Positions 7,916 through 13,627 of a stretch of 16,031 nt of DNA are shown here, piece after piece. Numbering within the stretch: the first letter of the stretch is position 1; each line of letters begins with the position of its first letter. The DNA lies in the NCBI GenBank assembly GCA_023446735.1, contig JAEXPQ010000126.1, positions 1 to 16,031 on the forward strand. Reading direction: 5' to 3'. Source of the DNA: Verrucomicrobiota bacterium. GTDB taxonomy: Bacteria; Verrucomicrobiota; Verrucomicrobiia; Opitutales; Opitutaceae. The notes under the pieces were generated by a model. It was given only the letters and a program-made list of their open reading frames with translations, was not told the origin of the DNA and searched no databases. The position numbers and the translations under genes are program-made.

Positions 7916-7935
7916 TTGTTTCGGGTTCGAAATAA
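7916..7935. promoter_or_regulatory. Candidate MarR operator (inverted repeat)
   Basis: TTGTTTCG (7916-7923) and CGAAATAA (7928-7935) are inverted copies with 7 of 8 positions matching and a 4-base spacer. The 20 bp size and imperfect symmetry fit MarR-family operators. The site ends 10 bp before the marR ATG, where binding would block the gene's own transcription or initiation. A perfect TTGACA lies 11 bp upstream (7899-7904), but no -10 element fits at 16-18 bp. Autoregulation is inferred. Confidence 0.5.
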
Positions 7936-7945
7936 CTCGCCCCGC

Positions 7946-8455
7946 ATGCCCGCCCCCCGCTCGCTCCTGGAAGACCTGCCGTTCCACCTCGCCAAGGCGA
8001 CGCTGGGCTTCCGCCGGTTCAACGACCAGACGCTGCGGGCCGTCGGACTGGAGGCGCAGGCCCCGGGCTTGGCCACGGTGCTGCACACGCTCGCCGAACT
8101 GGACGCGTGCCCCGTCAGCCTCCTGGTGGAGAAGACGCACCTGCCCAACGGCACCCTGACCGGTCTCCTCGACACGCTCGAACGCGACGGCCACATCCGC
8201 CGCACGCCCAACCCCGCCGACGGCCGCTCGTGGCTGGTGGGCCTCACCCGGCGCGGACAGCGGCTGTGCGACAAGCTCCAGGAGCGGCATCGCATCGTCA
8301 TGGGCCTCTTTCGGGAGGCTCTCTCCGAGGCCGAGGCGGCCGAGCTGACCCGCCTGCTCGGTCGGTTGACCACCCGGATGCACCAGTACGGCCTCGAACC
8401 CGAAGCGCCGCCGCGGGCCAAGCGCCCGCAACGACCCGCCGGCGGCAAGGCCTAA
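7946..8455 (+). CDS. MarR-family transcriptional regulator
   Basis: A 169-residue protein with a winged-helix MarR fold. The recognition-helix region is 'NGTLTGLLDTLERDGHI' (about 69-85). It is followed by the beta-wing with the family signature D-x-R, 'NPADGRSWLVGLTRRGQ' (about 90-106), then helices that would form the dimer interface. The tail is basic and Pro/Ala-rich. The ATG at 7946 is taken because the MarR homology begins soon after it and the frame upstream is antisense to the DUF2264 gene. MarR proteins are usually repressors released by small, often phenolic, ligands; the ligand here is unknown. The gene is followed after 35 bp by the double hydrolase, suggesting an operon, and is divergent from the DUF2264 gene, so all three may form one regulon. 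Confidence 0.9.
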   Translation: MPAPRSLLEDLPFHLAKATLGFRRFNDQTLRAVGLEAQAPGLATVLHTLAELDACPVSLLVEKTHLPNGTLTGLLDTLERDGHIRRTPNPADGRSWLVGLTRRGQRLCDKLQERHRIVMGLFREALSEAEAAELTRLLGRLTTRMHQYGLEPEAPPRAKRPQRPAGGKA

Positions 8456-8490
8456 TCGCCCGCACGCCCGGCACGCCCCGCTTTTCCCCT

Positions 8491-10662
8491 ATGATGACAC
8501 ACCGGATCGTCTCGCTCACCGCGTTGCTCCTGCTCGCGTCGACCAGCCACGCCGCCACCACCCCGCCACCGCGCTTCAACGACGACCCCGCGACCGTGGC
8601 AGCCCTCGCCGATCCCGCCGCAATCGCGGAGATGGACACGTTGCTCCGGTCGTACGTCGACGACGGCAAGCTGAGCTGCGTGACCGGCTTCGTCGCCCGG
8701 GGCGGCAACGTGGTCTACCGGAAGGCCTTCGGCTGGAAGGACGTCGAGAACCGCGTCCCCGCCACAGTCGACGACTACTACGTGCTCTTCTCACAGACGA
8801 AGGCGGTGACCACTGTCGCGTTCATGACGCTCGTCGAGCAAGGACTGGTGTCGGTCGACGATCCGGTTTCGAAGTTCTTCCCCGGGATCCCCGACCGCGT
8901 CCTCACCGCCGTGCATCCTGACGGCACCTACGAGACCCGGCCGGTCGCCACGCCGATGACCTTCGCCCATCTCATGAGCCACACCTCGGGACTCGGCGCC
9001 GGTCTCGTGCACGAGCTGCGCCGGGTGCAGGGAGCGCCGACCGCGGCGCCGGCCGCCTTCGGCGGTCCGGTGCCCGAGCCCACGCCCGCCGGCCAGCACA
9101 CCGGCGGAGGCGACTACCAAGCCGCCACGCTAGAGCAGGAGATGCTCGCCCTGGCCAAGTACCCGCTCGGCTTCGATCCCGGCACCCGCTGGGAGTACCA
9201 CCTGAGCACCAACATGCTCGGCTACCTGATCGAGCGGATTTCCGGGAAACCGCTGCGTCACTACGTGAAGGAGAAGGTGCTCACGCCGCTCGGCATGGAC
9301 CGGACCGACTGGTACTACGCCCCCGCGGACTTGGCGCGCTTCGTCAAACCCTACCGCTCCGTCGACGGGAAACTCGTGCCCGGTCCAAACCTGTACAGCG
9401 AAGGAACCGTCGCCACGCAGCAGACCTACGCCGAGGGCGCGATCGGCCTCAACGGCCCGATCGACGACTACGCCAAATTTTGCCAGATGCTCCTCAACAA
9501 GGGCGAGTTCAACGGCCATCGCATCCTGAAACCGGAGACCGTCGAGCGGATGACCACGATCGACCGCCTCGCGCCCGGGGGCGCCGGGGAAGCGGGCTTC
9601 CAGTTCGGCCTCGGCTTCGAGCTCCACCGCGGGAAGAAGCCCGCGCCGGCCGTGTCCAACCGCGCGTTCTCGTGGGGCGGCATGTTCGGCACCAAGTACA
9701 TCGTCGATCCCGCCCACGATCTGGTCGCGCTCTTCTACATCAACATGTACCAGGCGCCGGATCTGTACCCGGAGTTCCTGGCCAAAGCCTACCGGCTCGC
9801 AGGTGCCGGCGAGCCGCCGGCCCAGGCGCCCGCCACTGAGGTCGTGGTCGAGAACGGCGGCACCGGGCCGCATCCGGCCATCGCCACCGCGGAGGCGACC
9901 CTGCCGGGCATGACGCTCTTCCGCCCTCGCGACCTGGCGCCTTTCGGCGGGGCGCAGAAACTGCCGGTGCTGCTCTGGGGCAACGGTGCCTGCGCCAACA
10001 CCACACAGGAGCACAAGAACTTCCTCAACGAGCTCGCCTCGCACGGCTACCTCGTGCTCGCCATCGGCCGCCTCGACCAGATCGAGCACCGCGACGAGAC
10101 CTCCCGCCTGCCCACCAACGCCGGCCAGCTCCTCGCGGCGCTCGACTGGATCACGGCCGAGAACGCCTCCGCCACGAGCCGCTATGCCGACCGCGTCGAC
10201 CTCGGGCGGGTCGCCGCGATGGGCATGTCCTGCGGCGGGCTCCAGGCCATCGAGATCTCGGGCGACCCGCGTATCCGGACCACGGTCGTGTGCAACAGTG
10301 GCGTGCTGCCCGCCCCGACACAGATGAAGCTCATGCCCGCGCTCACCAAGGACGACCTGCGCGACTTCCACGCCCCCGTGCTCTACCTCATGGGCGGCCC
10401 GTCGGACATAGCATACCCCAACGCGATGGACGACTTCGCCCGGATCGACCACGTGCCCGTCGCCATGACCAACCTCGATGTCGGTCACGGCGGCACCTAC
10501 GGCAAGCCGCACGGCGGCGAATACACGTCCGTCGCCCTCGCCTGGCTCGACTGGCAGCTCAAGGGCCGCACCGAAGCCTCCCGCCACTTCCTGGGCCAGG
10601 ACGCCACGCTCGCCCGCGACCCCCGCTGGACGATCCAGGTGAAGGGCTTCGCCGCCCCCTGA
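8491..10662 (+). CDS. Exported two-domain hydrolase: class C beta-lactamase-type serine hydrolase + alpha/beta hydrolase
   Basis: A 723-residue protein. It has a signal peptide with core 'IVSLTALLLLASTSHA', probably cut after residue 21. Residues about 40-430 are a beta-lactamase/esterase (PF00144-type) domain: S101-x-x-K104 in 'FSQTK', Y236 in 'WEYHLSTN' as the likely second-motif tyrosine, and 'WGG' at 395-397 where the third motif belongs. After a Pro/Ala linker (about 430-455), residues about 465-723 form an alpha/beta hydrolase: 'LPVLLWGNG' strand/oxyanion region, nucleophile S580 in GMSCGG, probable acid D639 in 'GGPSD', and H666 in 'VGHGG'. Both active sites look intact, and no stop or frameshift separates the halves. 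The substrate is unknown; an ester, for example on a plant polymer, is a guess. The start is ATG 8491 or 8494. It probably shares an mRNA with marR. Confidence 0.88.
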   Translation: MMTHRIVSLTALLLLASTSHAATTPPPRFNDDPATVAALADPAAIAEMDTLLRSYVDDGKLSCVTGFVARGGNVVYRKAFGWKDVENRVPATVDDYYVLFSQTKAVTTVAFMTLVEQGLVSVDDPVSKFFPGIPDRVLTAVHPDGTYETRPVATPMTFAHLMSHTSGLGAGLVHELRRVQGAPTAAPAAFGGPVPEPTPAGQHTGGGDYQAATLEQEMLALAKYPLGFDPGTRWEYHLSTNMLGYLIERISGKPLRHYVKEKVLTPLGMDRTDWYYAPADLARFVKPYRSVDGKLVPGPNLYSEGTVATQQTYAEGAIGLNGPIDDYAKFCQMLLNKGEFNGHRILKPETVERMTTIDRLAPGGAGEAGFQFGLGFELHRGKKPAPAVSNRAFSWGGMFGTKYIVDPAHDLVALFYINMYQAPDLYPEFLAKAYRLAGAGEPPAQAPATEVVVENGGTGPHPAIATAEATLPGMTLFRPRDLAPFGGAQKLPVLLWGNGACANTTQEHKNFLNELASHGYLVLAIGRLDQIEHRDETSRLPTNAGQLLAALDWITAENASATSRYADRVDLGRVAAMGMSCGGLQAIEISGDPRIRTTVVCNSGVLPAPTQMKLMPALTKDDLRDFHAPVLYLMGGPSDIAYPNAMDDFARIDHVPVAMTNLDVGHGGTYGKPHGGEYTSVALAWLDWQLKGRTEASRHFLGQDATLARDPRWTIQVKGFAAP

Positions 10663-10754
10663 ACTCGCGTCCAGCGCCCGCGCCGGCACCGCCGCACCGC
10701 GTCGTGAAGACGTCCGTTGACGGAGCAAACGGAGGCGTTACCTGTGGTCGCTCT

Positions 10755-11444
10755 ATGGCCCGAACGATCCTCGCCCGCCTCGGCATCCTGCTCGCCTCCC
10801 TGTTTCTAGTCGCCTCCGCGGTCCAGGCCGCGGGCCGGCAGGACTTCACCCTGCACAACGAAACCGGCGTGGAGATCCACAGTCTCCACGTCTCGCCGCA
10901 CAACGTCGACGACTGGCAGGAGGACGTCCTCGGGCGCGACACGCTCGCGGATGGAGACAGCCTGCAGATCGAGTTCAGCCCGCGGGAGCGCGCCGCCTCC
11001 TGGGACCTGAAGGTCACCGACGACGAGGGCACCGCAATCGTGTGGGAGAAACTGAACCTTCTCGAGATCTCCGACATCACCCTGCACTTCGACGCCAAGA
11101 CCGGGCAGGCCACCGCCGAATTCAACGATCCCCCGGCGCGCCCCGAGGCAAAACAGGACTTCACCCTGCACAACAAAACCGGCGTGGAGATCCACAGCCT
11201 CCATGTCTCGCCGCACGACGTCGACGACTGGCAGGAGGACGTCCTCGGGCGCGACACGCTGCCTGACGATGAGAGCATCGAGGTCAGCTTCAGCCCGAAA
11301 GAGCGCGCCGCGTTCTGGGACCTGAAGGTCACCGACGACGAGGGCACCGCGATCGTGTGGGAGAAATTGAATCTCCTCGAGATCTCCGAGATCACGCTCC
11401 ATTTCGACGCGAAGACCGGGCGGGCGACCGCCGACCTCCGGTAG
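10755..11444 (+). CDS. Secreted protein with two near-identical 95-residue domains, function unknown
   Basis: A 229-residue protein with an N-terminal signal peptide ('LARLGILLASLFLVASAVQA', likely cut near 25) and then two copies of one domain with a 105-residue period. Each copy contains 'TGVEIHSLHVSP', 'VDDWQEDVLGRDTL', 'WDLKVTDDEGTAIVW' and 'LNLLEIS'. By direct comparison 80 of 95 aligned residues are identical. The domain resembles small uncharacterised exported proteins with a 'LYVSP...W..D.LG.D.L' pattern, which I recall being sometimes mislabelled as argininosuccinate lyase; it shows nothing of that enzyme. The domain is acidic and predicted beta-rich, with no catalytic motif recognised. 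No good Shine-Dalgarno is placed for the ATG (GGAGG is 19 bases upstream). It follows the hydrolase by 92 bp and may or may not be in its operon. Confidence 0.85.
   Translation: MARTILARLGILLASLFLVASAVQAAGRQDFTLHNETGVEIHSLHVSPHNVDDWQEDVLGRDTLADGDSLQIEFSPRERAASWDLKVTDDEGTAIVWEKLNLLEISDITLHFDAKTGQATAEFNDPPARPEAKQDFTLHNKTGVEIHSLHVSPHDVDDWQEDVLGRDTLPDDESIEVSFSPKERAAFWDLKVTDDEGTAIVWEKLNLLEISEITLHFDAKTGRATADLR
10839..11123 (+). repeat. Intragenic duplication, copy 1
   Basis: First copy of a 285 bp in-frame direct repeat with period 315 bp; partner at 11154-11438. It encodes 95 residues from 'QDFTLHNETG' to 'ATAEF'. Long stretches are identical at the DNA level, for example around the 'DDWQEDVLGRDTL' and 'LKVTDDEGTAIVWEKL' coding segments. 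Confidence 0.9.
11154..11438 (+). repeat. Intragenic duplication, copy 2
   Basis: Second copy of the 285 bp repeat, encoding 'QDFTLHNKTG' to 'ATADL'. The 15 amino-acid differences from copy 1 cluster in the middle (residues 37-54 of the domain) while both ends are nearly invariant. The two copies are joined by a short linker, 'NDPPARPEAK'. Confidence 0.9.
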
Positions 11445-11455
11445 CCGACGCGCTC

Positions 11456-11482
11456 CCCGGCCCGGTGGAGACGGCGGCCGGG
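11456..11482 (+). terminator. GC hairpin after duplicated-domain gene (weak candidate)
   Basis: CCCGGCC (11456-11462) pairs perfectly with GGCCGGG (11476-11482) across a 13-base loop, 11 bp after the preceding stop codon. There is no T-run, so intrinsic termination is doubtful. It lies in the 98 bp gap before aroE, which otherwise holds no recognisable site. Confidence 0.25.
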
Positions 11483-11542
11483 CGCGGGTCCAACTTCGCG
11501 CTCGTTCCGCGCGGGTTTCGGCGCATCGTACCGCTCTCCGGC

Positions 11543-12457
11543 ATGCGCCCCGTAGACACGCTCACCCTCGACGATCTGGCCCGCTGGTCCGAGCCCGGCA
11601 CCCATTTGGCCGTGCTCGGCCATCCCGTGAAGCACTCGCTCTCGCCGGCGATGCACAACGCCGCCCTGCGCGCGCTGGCGGCCCGGGACGCCCGTTTCGC
11701 CTCATGGCGGTATTGGAAGTTTGATGTTCATCCCGACCGCCTCGACGAGGCCCTGGAGCTCCTGCGCGAACGCGGCTTCGCGGGGCTCAACCTCACCGTG
11801 CCGCACAAGATCCTCGCGCTGGATCTCGTGGCCGCGGTCGATCCGGCCGCGCGCGCGATCGGCGCCGTCAACACCCTACGCCTCACGCCGGCCGGCTACG
11901 AAGGCTTCAATACCGACGGCTACGGCATGGCCACCGCCATCGCGCGCGAGTTCGACCTCCCGCTCGCCGGGGCCGATGTCATCCTCCTCGGGGCGGGCGG
12001 AGCCGCCCGCGGCGCCGCGGTCGAATGTCTCCGGCAGGGCTGCCGCTCGCTGTGGATCGGCAACCGCAGCCGCGGCACCCTCGACGCGTTGCTGCACCAG
12101 ATCCATCCGCTGCCCGGCGGCGACGCCGTGCGCGACTTCATCCTCGCCGAGCCGCCCCCGGACCTCCCGGCCGGAGCGCTCGTGATCAATGCCACCTCCG
12201 CCGGCCTCAGCCCGGACGAGCCACCACCGGTGGACCTCACCGACTGGCCCCGGCCGACGGCCGTGTTCGACATGGTCTACAACCCGGCGCGCCCCCCTCT
12301 GCTCGTCGCCGCCGAACGCCTCGGGCTGCGCAACGCCAACGGCCTCGCCATGCTCGTCCACCAGGGCGCACGCGCCCTCTCGCTCTGGACCGGTGCCGAC
12401 GCGCCGGCCGACGTCATGCATCTCGCCGCCCTCGCAGCCCTCAACCTGCGCTCATGA
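11543..12457 (+). CDS. aroE: Shikimate dehydrogenase (NADP+)
   Basis: Reversible NADPH-dependent reduction of 3-dehydroshikimate to shikimate, a step of the chorismate pathway in the cytosol. The protein has 304 residues, slightly longer than the usual 270-290 because of an N-terminal extension. Motifs: shikimate-binding 'HSLSPAMHNAAL', catalytic K89 in 'NLTVPHK', 'GAVNTL', D125 in 'NTDGYG', dinucleotide-binding GAGGAARG at 150-157, 'NRSRG' for the NADP phosphate, 'NATSAG', 'DMVYNP' and 'NGLAMLVHQGA'. All key residues are present, so it should be active. The ATG at 11543 has no evident Shine-Dalgarno but is the nearest start before the homology. Its stop overlaps the start of the prepilin peptidase gene (ATGA), implying translational coupling. 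Confidence 0.96.
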   Translation: MRPVDTLTLDDLARWSEPGTHLAVLGHPVKHSLSPAMHNAALRALAARDARFASWRYWKFDVHPDRLDEALELLRERGFAGLNLTVPHKILALDLVAAVDPAARAIGAVNTLRLTPAGYEGFNTDGYGMATAIAREFDLPLAGADVILLGAGGAARGAAVECLRQGCRSLWIGNRSRGTLDALLHQIHPLPGGDAVRDFILAEPPPDLPAGALVINATSAGLSPDEPPPVDLTDWPRPTAVFDMVYNPARPPLLVAAERLGLRNANGLAMLVHQGARALSLWTGADAPADVMHLAALAALNLRS

Positions 12458-13413
12458 TCTCCTTCGACGAACTCCGGCTGATCCACGACCACTTCCCTTG
12501 GTTCTTCCCCGCCGCGGCGTTCGCCTTCGGCGCCTGCATCGGCAGCTTCCTCAATGTCTGCATCTACCGCATCCCCGCGGGGAAATCGGTCGTGACCCCG
12601 GGATCCCACTGCGCCTGCGGGCAACCCGTCCGCTGGTTCGACAACATCCCGATCCTCAGCTGGCTCCTCCTGCGCGGCAAGGCGCGCTGCTGCGGCCGGC
12701 CGTTCAGCGCGCGCTACCCGGCGGTCGAACTGCTCACCGCCCTGCTCTTCCTCGCGTGCGCGCTGCTCTTCGCGCCGGGCAAGGCGCTCTGCGCGATGCT
12801 GCTCGTCTCGTTGCTCGTGCTCGGTTCGTTCGTCGACATCGACCACATGATCATCCCCGACCGCTGCACGATCGGCGGCGCGGTGCTCGGCGTGCTGCTC
12901 TCCCTGGCCGTACCCTCGCTGCACGGGCACGAGGATCCGCTCTTCCTCATCGCCAGCCTGAAGGCCGGGATCGACTCCGTGCTCGGGCTGTTCGTCGGCT
13001 CCGCGCTCGTGCTCTGGATCGGCCTCCTCGCCGAGAAGATCCTGCGCAAGGAGGCCATGGGTTTCGGCGACGTGAAGCTGCTCGGCTGCATCGGCGCGTT
13101 CCTCGGCTGGAAAGGCGCGGTCTTCGCGGTCTTCGGGGGCGCGATCCTCGGCGTGCTCGCCACGCTCGCGTGGCTGCCGTTCTCCCGCCGCGGCGCCGAG
13201 GAGGCCGGGGAACCGACCGAACCCAAGCCCGCCCCCGCCGTGCCTTCGGGCGAGGGCGAGACGCCGGTCGGCGAAGAATCGCCGGGGCTGATGGGCATGC
13301 CGGTGCCGTTCGGCCCGATGCTCTCCACCGCCGGTTTGCTTTATCTGCTGTGGACGCACCCGTGGGTCGACGCCTACTTCGGCGAGATCGCCACGGTGCT
13401 CGCCGGCTTCTGA
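12454..13413 (+). CDS. pilD: Type IV prepilin peptidase / N-methyltransferase (A24 family)
   Basis: An inner-membrane aspartic protease that cuts the leader from type IV pilins and type II secretion pseudopilins and N-methylates the new N-terminus. It has 319 residues with about eight hydrophobic segments. 'GACIGSFLNVCIYRIP' marks the methylase half. The catalytic aspartates lie in 'FVDIDHMIIPD' (D128/D130 region) and 'GFGDVKLLG' (D206). The cysteine pairs of the N-terminal loop, usually C-x-x-C twice, are here C53-x-C55 and C79-C80. An acidic, Pro-rich 40-residue insert precedes the last membrane segment ('PFGPMLSTAGLLYLL'). The start ATG overlaps the aroE stop by ATGA. No pilin or secretion gene is in view. 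Confidence 0.94.
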   Translation: MISFDELRLIHDHFPWFFPAAAFAFGACIGSFLNVCIYRIPAGKSVVTPGSHCACGQPVRWFDNIPILSWLLLRGKARCCGRPFSARYPAVELLTALLFLACALLFAPGKALCAMLLVSLLVLGSFVDIDHMIIPDRCTIGGAVLGVLLSLAVPSLHGHEDPLFLIASLKAGIDSVLGLFVGSALVLWIGLLAEKILRKEAMGFGDVKLLGCIGAFLGWKGAVFAVFGGAILGVLATLAWLPFSRRGAEEAGEPTEPKPAPAVPSGEGETPVGEESPGLMGMPVPFGPMLSTAGLLYLLWTHPWVDAYFGEIATVLAGF

Positions 13414-13510
13414 TTCCCGCCCCGGGCGAGCGGGCAGTTTCTCGTCCTGCGCGGCCCGGGCCCCAACGTCGAAGAGAACCTGCGACAAGCCCGAGAGTTT
13501 CACACTCGCG

Positions 13511-13603
13511 ATGAAGGCAAAAGCAGGGCGCTGTAGCGAAATTCGCCAGAATTCCGATCTGCCACGCAGGGTCGAAACCCTTGGCGGGTTTCGCTACGCG
13601 TGA
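13511..13603 (+). CDS. Possible 30-residue small ORF spanning the inverted repeat (doubtful)
   Basis: ATG at 13511 opens a 30-codon frame ending at TGA 13601-13603. It covers the inverted-repeat element from before its left arm to just after its right arm. The peptide begins 'MKAKAGRCSEIRQNS' and is basic, with no recognised domain, signal peptide or Shine-Dalgarno. It is most likely a chance reading of the repeat; it is listed because it exactly spans the element. Confidence 0.12.
   Translation: MKAKAGRCSEIRQNSDLPRRVETLGGFRYA
13533..13597. repeat. Imperfect inverted repeat (REP/MITE-like) between convergent genes
   Basis: The left arm GTAGCGAAATTCGCCA (13533-13548) and right arm TGGCGGGTTTCGCTAC (13582-13597) pair at 14 of 16 positions. 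The 33-base centre can itself form small stems: CTGC/GCAG, or GGGT-CGAA-ACCC. Three further pairs (CGC/GCG) extend the outer end past a bulged T. It lies in the 214 bp gap between the prepilin peptidase stop and the histidine kinase stop and could act as a bidirectional terminator or be a dispersed palindromic element. The rest of the gap (13414-13510, 13604-13627) shows nothing recognisable. Confidence 0.6.
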
Positions 13604-13627
13604 AGCATCCCGGCTCAGCGCGCGGCG

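Noticed and set aside
7769..8431. N-terminal extension of the DUF2264 frame
   Set aside because: It is antisense to marR; the signal peptide at 7768 marks the true start.
9130..10728. 532-codon open frame antisense to the double hydrolase
   Set aside because: Covers well-supported domains on the other strand; composition is typical of an antisense shadow in GC-rich DNA.
10717..10744. TTGACG with a TACCTG-like -10 upstream of the duplicated-domain gene
   Set aside because: The -10 match is poor and would leave almost no leader; too weak to call. A TCCGT-TG-ACGGA dyad overlaps it but is short.
10744..10809. Short GTG-started frame placed well after a GGAGG sequence
   Set aside because: About 20 codons, out of frame with and overlapping the signal-peptide start of the supported gene; no evidence that it is translated.
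10839..11438. Direct repeats considered as a CRISPR-like or mobile array
   Set aside because: Only two long in-frame copies encoding a protein domain; an intragenic duplication explains them.
12277..13503. 408-codon open frame antisense to the prepilin peptidase
   Set aside because: Glu/Arg-rich low-complexity translation opposite a gene with clear catalytic motifs.
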